Assembly (NCBI RefSeq): GCF_025567305.1
Contig: NZ_JAOQJP010000002.1
Coordinates: 186,001-250,000, forward strand
Reading direction: 5' to 3'
Origin: Lentihominibacter butyricus
GTDB taxonomy: Bacteria > Bacillota > Clostridia > Peptostreptococcales > Anaerovoracaceae
DNA length: 64,000 bases
Each line of letters starts with the position of its first letter. The first letter of the stretch is position 1. Of the stretch, positions 1 through 7,365 are shown piece after piece. A program made the translations under genes and the position numbers. The notes below the pieces were generated by a model. That model saw only the letters and a list, made by a program, of their open reading frames with translations. It was not told the DNA's origin and ran no database searches.

Positions 1-473
1 ACGATCAGGGTGTGTACATCGCCCAGGTTCTTCGGATTGAATTTGATATGAGTCGGAAATGATGCTCCGCCCAATCCTACCAGGCCGCTCGCCCTTATCG
101 CAGCAACGAACTCCGGCTGGTCATTAACGACCGGAGGCTCGATGCCTTCCCATAACTCCTGTTTCCCGTCAGTCTCGATGATGATGACCTGATCTTCACC
201 ACCGCTCATCGATCTTATAGACGAGATTTCCTTAACAGTGCCCGATACGCTTGAATGGATCGGCGCACTTACAAATGCTTCTGTATCTCCTATTCTCTGG
301 CCGACTTTTACGTAGTCTCCTTTGGCAACCAGTGGTTTGCATGGAGCTCCGATGTGCTGTGCCATGGAAATACAGACGGTTTCTGGAACAGCCATTTTTT
401 CGGTAGCACATCCGGCAGTATGCTTCGCGTGTATTACCTTGATGCTGTTCAAAGACCTCCCCTTCTTTTCCAT
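1..473 (-). CDS. rnfC: Electron transport complex subunit C (RnfC), N-terminal part, runs off the left edge
   Basis: Partial gene: about 157 N-terminal codons are present and the rest lies outside the window. RnfC is the peripheral NADH-interacting, iron-sulfur subunit of the membrane Rnf complex, which couples ferredoxin:NAD+ electron transfer to Na+ or H+ export in anaerobes. Visible family signatures are an N-terminal HTAGCATEKM segment, QHIGAPCKPLV, a GDYVKVGQRIG lipoyl-like turn, FVSAPIHSSVSGTV and GLVGLGGASFPTHIKF. The cysteine motifs for the clusters would lie beyond the edge. In-frame ATGs exist at 473 and 515; 473 is preferred because GAGAGG lies 8 nt before it, whereas 515 has only a weak AAGG. 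It is probably the first gene of an rnf operon reading leftwards. Confidence 0.85.
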   Translation of the reverse strand, partial: MEKKGRSLNSIKVIHAKHTAGCATEKMAVPETVCISMAQHIGAPCKPLVAKGDYVKVGQRIGDTEAFVSAPIHSSVSGTVKEISSIRSMSGGEDQVIIIETDGKQELWEGIEPPVVNDQPEFVAAIRASGLVGLGGASFPTHIKFNPKNLGDVHTLI

Positions 474-515
474 TTCAAAAACCTCTCTTTCTTTCCCATT
501 CTGTTCTTCCTTCAT

Positions 516-881
516 ATGAGCCTTGCGGCCCGAGAAATTCTGATATGGGCTTCAATGTGTTTTTATAGCTTTTGGAATTTACCCGTACATTTCGAATTAT
601 AGCACAGGCTTTTTATAAAATCTATTGTCATAGGGTCAATTATTTTTTGTAACCACTTTGTTTGGCAACATATACATATGTACATTTTAGTGCAAAACAC
701 AAAAAAATTTTTTATTTTTTTCTGCAGCATCCGCAAAAAACATGTAATTTTTTGTCTGAAATCACCTTTTTCTGTCGATTTTTTGCGACACCTGTCCGCT
801 GCCTGAGTCATCACAGCAGCCGTCATTCGATCCGGCCGGCTTATATTATCTGCATGCGTCAGATGTCCGCCAGCCGGCGGT
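516..881. other. Intergenic region between rnfC and the nucleotidyltransferase/phosphatase gene
   Basis: AT-rich in its middle (about 600-780), containing the rnfC promoter. Near its right end a short hairpin CCGCC-N4-GGCGG (867-880) and the dyad ATCTG-N7-CAGAT follow the stop codon of the neighbouring minus-strand gene. They may act as a weak terminator, but no clear U-run follows. No credible gene is seen here. Confidence 0.5.
612..639 (-). promoter_or_regulatory. Likely promoter of rnfC
   Basis: On the minus strand TTGACC (634-639) and TATAAA (612-617) are separated by 16 bp, giving a good vegetative promoter about 130 nt upstream of the rnfC start. A second TATAAT at 595-600 has no convincing -35 partner. 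Confidence 0.55.
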
Positions 882-2132
882 TCACTGCTCTATCACGACG
901 AACCCGCCCTTTGGAACGGATGTCCACTCATCGTTCACGCGCTTCCCCTCCAGGTTGTTCTGCAGCGCACGTATCACCCCGCTGTGAGCTACGATGATGA
1001 TCTCCTTTGAATCATCATTTTCAAGGATCTTTCTCAGTGTCTTCACTGCTCTGTACTGTATATCATAGAAGTTCTCGGATTTGTTTCCCGTCTTGAAGAT
1101 GAACATATCCTCGCCCCTGCGCATGTATTCCTCAGGGAACTCTGCCTTTATCCGGCTGACAGGCTGTCCGTCCCACTTTCCGAGATTTATCTCTCGAAGT
1201 CCGGGTGCTTTCACGATTTCCGGGTATTTTTCGTTATTTTTTTCACTAAATTTGCGCAAGATTATCTCCGCTGACTCCATTGCCCTCGAAAGATCACTTG
1301 CATATATCACCCGCGGACATGCAAAATCCGCAGCCAGCTGCTCAGCACTCTGTGCGATCTGCATGCGCCCTTTTTCGTTCAGAGGTACATCATACTGCCC
1401 TATGAACATTTTCTCGGCATGCTGCATCGTTTCACCGTGTCTAACCAGCACTATACGCCTGCCGCAGGCCAGCTCCTGCAGATCTTTGCGCACGCAGCCC
1501 GATCGATAGAACTCCAGCAGCTCACTGTAGCTTTCCGGAGTGTCCATATCCAGCAGGCAGCCCTCGTCGCTGACCGGTATCCTGACCATACGATCCCAGT
1601 ATTTGTCCGTGACCGCCTTTAACCCTCCGGATCCGTCGTAACTGCATATCTCCTCCGCATAGAACTTCGGGACGAACAGCGGATGACCTTTCTTGCCCTC
1701 GAACACAGGTACAAAAAAATTCTCTCCGCTGCTGTCACATCCGGCGTGCTCCGCGACAGTTCTGACGGTTTCAGCCGATATCAGCGGACAGTCGACCGGC
1801 ATCACCAGATACCCTGCGGTGTCAGGATACAGCTCCCTCGCCTTCGATATCCCCGTTTTTATCGACGAAAACATGCCTGTATCATAGTCTGCATTATAAG
1901 CCTCGATGCAGCCCTCAGAATCTAAAACAGGCCCCAACAGTTCCCTGCTGTAGCCTGTGACTGTCACTATCCTGCCGATACCTGCATCTTTTACACTGCG
2001 AACCAGCTTCTGTACTGCCGTCATCTCACCTAAAGGAAGCAGCGGCTTGAAACGCTTCATCCTGGATGAATACCCTGCAGATAATATGACTGCAGCAATG
2101 TCTGTATTGTTATTGCTGTTGTGATCATTCAT
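882..2132 (-). CDS. MocA-like nucleotidyltransferase fused to a histidine phosphatase
   Basis: A 416-residue two-domain protein. Residues 1-200 form a MobA/MocA-like NTP transferase: AAVILSAGYSSRM is the nucleotide-binding loop, followed by KPLLPLG and MPVDCPLI (metal-binding aspartate). Residues 225-416 are a phosphoglycerate-mutase-like histidine phosphatase with the LVRHGET catalytic histidine, YASDLSRAMESAE and a second histidine in VAHSGVIRAL. MocA enzymes add CMP to molybdopterin; the phosphatase substrate is unknown. It is third in a minus-strand unit after a methyltransferase and an XdhC-type protein, which places it in maturation of a molybdenum hydroxylase. I recall a similar set in the Desulfovibrio DVU_1551-1557 region. 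The ATG at 2132 is chosen; a longer frame from 2204 would overlap xdhC. Confidence 0.8.
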   Translation of the reverse strand: MNDHNSNNNTDIAAVILSAGYSSRMKRFKPLLPLGEMTAVQKLVRSVKDAGIGRIVTVTGYSRELLGPVLDSEGCIEAYNADYDTGMFSSIKTGISKARELYPDTAGYLVMPVDCPLISAETVRTVAEHAGCDSSGENFFVPVFEGKKGHPLFVPKFYAEEICSYDGSGGLKAVTDKYWDRMVRIPVSDEGCLLDMDTPESYSELLEFYRSGCVRKDLQELACGRRIVLVRHGETMQHAEKMFIGQYDVPLNEKGRMQIAQSAEQLAADFACPRVIYASDLSRAMESAEIILRKFSEKNNEKYPEIVKAPGLREINLGKWDGQPVSRIKAEFPEEYMRRGEDMFIFKTGNKSENFYDIQYRAVKTLRKILENDDSKEIIIVAHSGVIRALQNNLEGKRVNDEWTSVPKGGFVVIEQ

Positions 2133-2175
2133 TTTGTCTTTTCCCGTCTCTACTGATGATGTGATGACACTGCAT

Positions 2176-3003
2176 CTATTCTGCATTTCTCGCAGCACGC
2201 ACACCGATTATCTCTGCCGCGATGCTGACGCCGATCTCTTCCGGCGTCTCAGATCCTATGTCAAGACCTATCGGCGAATGGATCTGCGCGATCTGATCCT
2301 CCGTCACACCCTCTTCCATCAGAGTATCGTACAGGAGCCTGTTTTTCCTTCTGCTGCCTATCATGCCTATATATGCCGACTGTCTCTTCAAAGCCTGTCT
2401 GAGGACTTTCAGATCGCCTCTGTGACCTCTTGTGACGATTATTATGTAGCTGTCTTCATCCACATCTATATCATCGAATGAATGGTCAAAATCGTCCACG
2501 ACGATCGTTCTCTCAGCATGAGGGAATCTCTCGCTGTTTGCGTACTCCTCACGGTCATCGACGACTACTGTCCTGAAGTCTATATGCCTGAGCACAGGCT
2601 CCAGCGCATACGCAACATGACCGCCGCCGAAGATATATGCCGTACTCGCCAGCTTGAACTCTTTTACGAAATCGCCGGGATCCGCCGCATCGATATAATC
2701 GATCTGTATAGTCGCATCACCGCCGCATCCCATGTCGAGAGCTCCTTTCTGCTTCTCGTCGAGCGTAAAATCGTAAATATGCGTTTTTTCCTTCGTTTCG
2801 AAAGTCTTCCTGCAGAGCTTCTCTGTCTCCGCTTCAAGCAGTCCGCCGCCTACGGTGCCTATAGTGCTGCCGTCTTTTTTCATCAGCATTACCGCACCTT
2901 TTTTACGCGGCGCCGAGCCCTTTGTGTCTACTACCTTCGCGATGACGAAATCCTGTCCCTGTTCGATAAGATCTCGTGCGTAATATGATAACTGTTCTGA
3001 CAT
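2176..3003 (-). CDS. XdhC/CoxI family molybdenum cofactor insertion protein
   Basis: A 275-residue protein with the two usual XdhC parts. The N-terminal part has VDTKGSAPRKKGAVML, a glycine-rich GTVGGGLLEAE and the cysteine motif DMGCGGD; the C-terminal Rossmann part has YIFGGGHVAYAL and TRGHRGD. XdhC-family proteins bind mature molybdenum cofactor, help sulfurate it and insert it into xanthine dehydrogenase-type hydroxylases. The hydroxylase genes themselves are not in this window. The ATG at 3003 is preferred to one at 3018 because AAAGGA lies just upstream. Its 3' end overlaps the leader of the nucleotidyltransferase fusion, so both are probably co-transcribed. Confidence 0.85.
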   Translation of the reverse strand: MSEQLSYYARDLIEQGQDFVIAKVVDTKGSAPRKKGAVMLMKKDGSTIGTVGGGLLEAETEKLCRKTFETKEKTHIYDFTLDEKQKGALDMGCGGDATIQIDYIDAADPGDFVKEFKLASTAYIFGGGHVAYALEPVLRHIDFRTVVVDDREEYANSERFPHAERTIVVDDFDHSFDDIDVDEDSYIIIVTRGHRGDLKVLRQALKRQSAYIGMIGSRRKNRLLYDTLMEEGVTEDQIAQIHSPIGLDIGSETPEEIGVSIAAEIIGVRAARNAE

Positions 3004-3030
3004 ATCGTTTCCTTTCATGTAAAGATCCGG

Positions 3031-3672
3031 CTATAACGGTTTCTCGGCGATCAGCAGGAACCTGCCCTTTGCATCTCTGCCTGACGGCTTCTTTCCGTCA
3101 GCGCACGCAGGCTCTGAAGTCTCGAATGCAGCGACCTTGTAGCCGATCTCTTCTATCTGCTTCTTCAGCGGTTCGATGAAGAAGGTGTCCCTGAATCTGA
3201 AGTCCACAAATCTCACGGGATCCGTCTCGCAGTCTCCTTCCTTTCGCGGTTTTTTGCTCTGCCTTGCTGCTTCTATCTGCAGCGCCCTGAGCTGCTTCGG
3301 ATCAGGATCCGTATAGTAATCGTCTATTATCACGAGCCTGCCGCCCTTCTTGAGCACACAGTACGCCTCATGAAGCGCCTCATCCGGAAGATTTATCAGT
3401 GGCAGCACATCCTGCATGAATATACCGTCAAAAGTGAACGAAGAATAATCTTCGAGGAATTCTCCGTCACCGAACTTCACATCAATCCCGGGGTGCTTTT
3501 CTTTGGCAATGCGGATCTTTTCAAGATTCATATCTATTCCTTCCGCTTCCATCCCGCATTTTGCCGTAAGATATGCCACGACATCTCCTTCGCCGCAGCC
3601 TATGTCGAGGATCCTGCAGCCTTCTCCCAGCTTTGCCAGCTCCAGTGCCCTGTCTGTAGTCGTAAACGACAT
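3031..3672 (-). CDS. Class I SAM-dependent methyltransferase
   Basis: A 213-residue protein with a single Rossmann methyltransferase domain: ILDIGCGEGD (motif I, SAM binding), GIDMNLEKI (motif II acid) and the FDGIFMQDVLPLI and LKKGGRLVIIDD strands. The substrate is unknown. First gene of the left-hand molybdenum unit, 27 nt before xdhC, so a role in molybdenum hydroxylase maturation is inferred from position only. AGGAGG lies 5 nt before the ATG at 3672, which favours that start over a GTG one codon earlier. Methyltransferases occupy a similar place in XdhC clusters of other anaerobes. Confidence 0.75.
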   Translation of the reverse strand: MSFTTTDRALELAKLGEGCRILDIGCGEGDVVAYLTAKCGMEAEGIDMNLEKIRIAKEKHPGIDVKFGDGEFLEDYSSFTFDGIFMQDVLPLINLPDEALHEAYCVLKKGGRLVIIDDYYTDPDPKQLRALQIEAARQSKKPRKEGDCETDPVRFVDFRFRDTFFIEPLKKQIEEIGYKVAAFETSEPACADGKKPSGRDAKGRFLLIAEKPL

Positions 3673-3738
3673 CACGTCCTCCTTTAAACAATCTCTTTAT
3701 ACTCGAATATATCACATCGCAGTCCTGGCGCGGTCTGC

Positions 3739-3789
3739 AGCCTGTGATAACTATATAATGATTATATCTGCCACAGGCTTCATAATCAA
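3739..3789 (-). promoter_or_regulatory. Promoter of the methyltransferase-xdhC unit with an overlapping inverted repeat
   Basis: TTGATT (3784-3789) and TATAAT (3761-3766) lie 17 bp apart on the minus strand. AGCCTGTG (3739-3746) and CACAGGCT (3772-3779) are perfect 8-bp inverted arms enclosing the -10 box, suggesting an operator or a hairpin. Confidence 0.6.
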
Positions 3790-3870
3790 GTGACAGAGTC
3801 TGCAGAATGCGTGATTTATGGCATTTTGATCGTCTGACGGGCTGTGCAGAAATAAAATTACGATTACTTT

Positions 3871-3886
3871 TGTTGTTCCAACAACA
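3871..3886. promoter_or_regulatory. Palindromic operator copy 1, TGTTGT-N4-ACAACA
   Basis: A perfect 6+4+6 palindrome ending 6 bp before the rightward -35 box at 3893. The same core recurs upstream of modA at 5116-5131, so it is likely a site for a shared regulator of molybdate genes. Confidence 0.6.
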
Positions 3887-3892
3887 TCCGCA

Positions 3893-3922
3893 TTGACATT
3901 ATGTCTTTCATTACAGTATAGT
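3893..3922 (+). promoter_or_regulatory. Rightward promoter ahead of the CCG-type protein
   Basis: TTGACA (3893-3898) and TATAGT (3917-3922) with an 18-bp spacer, immediately downstream of the palindromic operator. Confidence 0.55.
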
Positions 3923-4179
3923 TATTTACAGATAATATACTCCGATTTATCACATAGCTTAACCGGCAATGTGAACAAAATAGCAAAAGTTATTTTGCTA
4001 TCTGCCACTGTGCGAAGCAGACATATATTTGCCTAAACCGTCTGACTGCGCACTTTTTCTTTTTTGCAGACAAATCACACACACTTCCGTGTTTTCACCT
4101 GCGATCCATGATACAATAACATGCATACATTGAAATGTAGCTATTTATATCAAATCAGAACAGATGAGGTGCAATTATT

Positions 4180-5061
4180 ATGTGTAAAATCGATTATCAC
4201 GACGTTAAAACCCCTGAGACCTGTCCAGGCGAGGACCTGACTCTTGTAAAAAAACCGCTCGACATATCTTCGGGAAAAGAATACGAAAAATGCCGCTATG
4301 CTTTTTTCCCTGACCGCCAGCTGTGCGCGGACGAGCCCGAGATCGTCGTAAAAGCCTATGACTCCATACTTTTCCAGTATCAGGACACCGGATTTTTCAT
4401 GCAGGACATCACATCCGACGAGATCCCTGCCCAATGGGAAGCGCTCGGAAAGCCGCAAATAGTCGTGACATCGCTCAGATACGCCGATATTTTAAAAAAA
4501 GACTTCCCGCAGATACCGGTGATCTCGATCTATGAACTGCTGCAGCAGCTGCAGATCAGCGGCGGCTGCAACTCCACGGACTATGCACTGTTCTATCCTG
4601 AAACAGAGAACGAGTCCGATAATGCAAAGGCTGCAGTGCGCGGGCTTGCAGAAAGCATGGGTGCAAAGCTGCACGATACCGCTGAAAAAAAACTTCCTTA
4701 TATAACATGCTGCATGGACTGCCGCGATTCGCTGAAAAACAACGGCAGAGACGCAGTCCATATACTCGAGCTGATATACGGCATGGGTGCGTCGAACACT
4801 CACATGATCCACGAGCACGATCACGAGCACGATCACAGCGAAACATGCGAGCATGGAGAAAGCAGCGCAGAGTGCGGTGAATGCAGCGACATCCCTGAAT
4901 GCAGCGGAGTATGTTCCGACTGCAGCGCAGACTGCGATAATGTACTGAACGCATCAGGTCCTGCAGCTGCCGAACCTCCGGCACCGCTCCCGACGAAAGA
5001 CGAACAGCTGGCAAACCTGAGAGAGCTCAAAGAAGTGATGCTGCAGCTTTTCTGGAGCTGA
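4180..5061 (+). CDS. Degenerate CCG/HdrB-like protein with a Cys/His-rich tail
   Basis: A 293-residue protein I cannot assign to a characterised function. Residues 30-200 resemble CCG-domain (heterodisulfide reductase HdrB/HdrD-like) proteins: CRYAFFPDRQL, the DTGFFMQD segment, QIVVTSLRYADILKKDFPQIPV and CCMDCRDSLKNNGRDAVHILEL. Several positions where such proteins carry cluster-binding Cys-Cys pairs are substituted here (DRQL, TSLRY). Residues about 210-260 form a tail rich in His, Cys, Asp and Glu (HEHDHEHDH followed by many CxxC-like pairs), suited to metal binding. It lies just before modABC behind a shared operator, so a molybdenum or redox role is inferred. A homologous segment occurs, as far as I recall, in oxidoreductases found near selenium-dependent hydroxylases. 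Confidence 0.55.
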   Translation: MCKIDYHDVKTPETCPGEDLTLVKKPLDISSGKEYEKCRYAFFPDRQLCADEPEIVVKAYDSILFQYQDTGFFMQDITSDEIPAQWEALGKPQIVVTSLRYADILKKDFPQIPVISIYELLQQLQISGGCNSTDYALFYPETENESDNAKAAVRGLAESMGAKLHDTAEKKLPYITCCMDCRDSLKNNGRDAVHILELIYGMGASNTHMIHEHDHEHDHSETCEHGESSAECGECSDIPECSGVCSDCSADCDNVLNASGPAAAEPPAPLPTKDEQLANLRELKEVMLQLFWS

Positions 5062-5112
5062 TCTTGTCGAAACAACATCAAGTCAATTAAATGTAGTCGA
5101 AACAATTTGCCG

Positions 5113-5134
5113 ATATGTTGTTGCGACAACATAT
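5113..5134. promoter_or_regulatory. Palindromic operator copy 2 upstream of modA
   Basis: Nine-base arms ATATGTTGT and ACAACATAT flank TGCG; the TGTTGT-N4-ACAACA core matches the copy at 3871-3886. Two partial repeats containing GTCGAAACAA (near 5067 and 5095) precede it. Confidence 0.6.
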
Positions 5135-5149
5135 TTTTCTATACTCCTG

Positions 5150-5158
5150 TGCTACACT
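5150..5158 (+). promoter_or_regulatory. Extended -10 promoter of modA
   Basis: TGC-TACACT forms an extended -10 box 58 nt before the modA ATG. No good -35 is present; the palindromic operator ends about 16 bp upstream of it, compatible with activation or blocking by its binding protein. Confidence 0.4.
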
Positions 5159-5215
5159 TGTACCAGCACTCAATTTAAGGTGGAAGTTAATATTCAAAAC
5201 TATCAGGAGGTAATT

Positions 5216-6001
5216 ATGAAAAAAATATTGACCTTAGCAACAGTTGTCATCATGGCACTGTCAATGATGCTGCTTGCAGGATGCGGCAGCGACAGCAAAG
5301 ATGACGCTGACAAACCGGAAGTTACAGTTCTGGCTGCAGCAAGCCTTACAGATGCTCTTGACGAGATCATCGAAGAGTATGAAAAAGACGCTGACTGCAC
5401 TATCACACCAAGCTATGCAGGATCAGGAGATCTCGTCCAGCAGATCGAAGGCGGAGCTCCTTGTGACATCTTCATCTCAGCTTCGAAGGCTAACATGGAT
5501 CAGCTCGAAGACGGAGACTACATCGACAAAGACACAAGAAAAGACCTTCTTGCAAACAGCCTCACTCTGATCGCAACATCAGAAAACAAAGACACTGTCA
5601 ATATGGACACTCTTACGACTGACGCTGTAGGAAGCATCGCTATCGGCGAGCCTACAACTGTACCTGCAGGAAAATATGCAAGCCAGGTATTCGACAACAT
5701 GGGTATCACTGATCAGATCTCAGGAAAGATCGTTGAAGCAAAGGACGTTCGTGCGGTACTGACTTATGTAAAAGAAGGAAACGCTGACTGCGGATTCGTT
5801 TACAGAACAGACGCTGAAATCGAAAAGGACAACATCGCTATCATCGGTGACGTTGATGAAAGCCTTCACGATCCTATCGTATACCCTGCCGCTATCCTGA
5901 AGGACGCTCCACAGGCTGACTCAGCTGCTGACTTCTACGATTTCCTCCAGAGTGACTTCGCCAAGAAGGTATTCGAAAAATACGGATTCACTGTAAAATA
6001 G
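5216..6001 (+). CDS. modA: Molybdate ABC transporter substrate-binding lipoprotein
   Basis: A 261-residue periplasmic-type binding protein anchored as a lipoprotein: the signal segment ends in LLAGC. ModA signatures include LAAASLTDAL, SYAGSGDLVQQI, CDIFISASKANMD, a GEPTTVPAGKYA loop and the VRAVLTYVKEGNADCGFVYRTDA segment. It delivers molybdate or tungstate to ModBC at the membrane. AGGAGG lies 5 nt before the ATG at 5216; an upstream in-frame codon at 5180 has no such site. It is followed directly by modB and modC, and preceded by a probable regulatory palindrome, so it is likely controlled by molybdate supply. Confidence 0.93.
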   Translation: MKKILTLATVVIMALSMMLLAGCGSDSKDDADKPEVTVLAAASLTDALDEIIEEYEKDADCTITPSYAGSGDLVQQIEGGAPCDIFISASKANMDQLEDGDYIDKDTRKDLLANSLTLIATSENKDTVNMDTLTTDAVGSIAIGEPTTVPAGKYASQVFDNMGITDQISGKIVEAKDVRAVLTYVKEGNADCGFVYRTDAEIEKDNIAIIGDVDESLHDPIVYPAAILKDAPQADSAADFYDFLQSDFAKKVFEKYGFTVK

Positions 6002-6034
6002 CTGACGATTTTTTCAGGTAAGTACTGTAAGATT

Positions 6035-6709
6035 ATGTTTGAACCAATTTTTTTATCGATCAGAGTTGCATTGCTTGCAACTGTTATCGCCTTTTTTCTG
6101 GGCGTGCTCTTTGCCTATCTACTGACAAAGAAAAAGGTTCCCGGCAAGAACATATGGGAAACGATACTTATCCTCCCCATGATCCTGCCGCCATCGATAG
6201 TAGGTTACTTACTGTTAAAAATATTCGGAAAGAGAGGCCCCATCGGGGCTTTTCTTCTGGATACATTCGGGATCCAGATAGTATTCACATGGATCGCCTG
6301 CGTCATAGCGGCGACCGTTGTGGCACTTCCGCTGATGTATCAGAATGCAAAGGGCGCCTTCCAGAGTGTCGATCCGAGCTATGAGCTTGCTGCAAAGACG
6401 CTGGGAAGCAGTTCGTTCAAAGTGTTCAGGACCGTCACATTTCCGCTGTCAGGTCCCGGCATCGTGAGCGGCATCGTCCTCACGTTCGCAAGAGCTCTCG
6501 GCGAGTTCGGAGCTACGCTGATGCTGGCAGGAAACATCCCGGGCAAAACGCAGACCATACCTACTGCGATCTACTATGCTGTCGTTGTCGGAAAAGATGA
6601 AAAAGCCTCAATGCTCGTGCTGATAATGGTACTTTTCAGTTTCGCACTCGTATTCGGGCTGAATATGTGGCTCAAAAGGCGAGAAAAGCGCGGAGGGTTA
6701 GTAAGATGA
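6035..6709 (+). CDS. modB: Molybdate ABC transporter permease
   Basis: A 224-residue membrane protein with about five or six hydrophobic segments. The ABC-coupling EAA-type loop reads ELAAKTLGSSSFKVF followed by FPLSGPGIVSGI, and RALGEFGATLMLAG is the conserved stretch seen in ModB proteins. It forms the transmembrane channel for molybdate with ModC on the inner face. It lies 33 nt after modA and its stop overlaps the modC start by ATGA, indicating translational coupling. Confidence 0.92.
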   Translation: MFEPIFLSIRVALLATVIAFFLGVLFAYLLTKKKVPGKNIWETILILPMILPPSIVGYLLLKIFGKRGPIGAFLLDTFGIQIVFTWIACVIAATVVALPLMYQNAKGAFQSVDPSYELAAKTLGSSSFKVFRTVTFPLSGPGIVSGIVLTFARALGEFGATLMLAGNIPGKTQTIPTAIYYAVVVGKDEKASMLVLIMVLFSFALVFGLNMWLKRREKRGGLVR

Positions 6710-7365
6710 GTATAGCTTTTAAACTGAACAAAAAACTTAACTACTTCGATCTCGATGTGGAATTTTCCATGGGGAACGAGCTTCTGGTCATTGAAGGCGC
6801 TTCCGGTGCAGGCAAAACTACGATCCTGAACTGCCTCGCCGGTATAGTCACTCCCGACGAGGGCAAAATCACCATTGACGACAGAGTCCTTTTCAGTCAT
6901 ACTGATAAAGTGAATATTCCGGCTGAAAAGAGAAATATAGGATATCTTTTTCAGAATTACGCACTGTTCCCAAACATGACGGTAAAACAGAACGTGCTTT
7001 ACGGTCTGAAGAACAAACGCGAATACAGGAAAAAGGCAACCAGGAAGGAACTGCTTGAATACGCAGATCATATGATGGAGACGCTGGGTATCGCGCATCT
7101 TGCACCGAAAAACTCGACTGCCATCTCCGGAGGAGAAAAGCAGCGAGTGGCACTTGCAAGAGCGATGGTCACCAAGCCTTCTCTGCTGCTTCTTGACGAG
7201 CCGTTCTCTGCACTGGACGAAAACACCAAAGGTAAGATATACGAGGAATTCAGAGCTTTCAAGGACAGCCTGAAGATCCCGACGATCCTTATAACCCACA
7301 ATCACCGCGAAGCTGAGCTTTTCGCGGACAGGAACATAACGTTAAAGGAAGGCAGGATAGTATAA
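6706..7365 (+). CDS. modC: Molybdate ABC transporter ATP-binding protein, short form
   Basis: A 219-residue ABC ATPase: Walker A GASGAGKTT, Q-loop in YLFQNYALFP, signature ISGGEKQRVALARA, Walker B LLLLDEPFSALDE and a switch histidine in ILITHNH. It powers ModAB. Canonical ModC is about 350 residues and ends in a TOBE molybdate-binding domain; that domain is absent here, so feedback by bound molybdate through TOBE is not possible in this chain. GGAGGG lies before the ATG at 6706, which overlaps the modB stop. The stop codon is immediately followed by the next ATG. Confidence 0.9.
   Translation: MSIAFKLNKKLNYFDLDVEFSMGNELLVIEGASGAGKTTILNCLAGIVTPDEGKITIDDRVLFSHTDKVNIPAEKRNIGYLFQNYALFPNMTVKQNVLYGLKNKREYRKKATRKELLEYADHMMETLGIAHLAPKNSTAISGGEKQRVALARAMVTKPSLLLLDEPFSALDENTKGKIYEEFRAFKDSLKIPTILITHNHREAELFADRNITLKEGRIV

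Larger units (their letters stand above)
3676..4179. other. Divergent control region of the molybdenum block
   Basis: This 504-bp gap separates the two arms of the block. It holds the leftward promoter, the TGTTGT-N4-ACAACA palindrome, a rightward promoter and a perfect stem TAGCAAAA-GTTA-TTTTGCTA at 3981-4000. The rightward leader would be about 250 nt unless a second start near TACAAT (4112-4117) is used. I do not recognise a molybdenum-cofactor riboswitch in it, but the length leaves room for a leader RNA. Confidence 0.5.
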
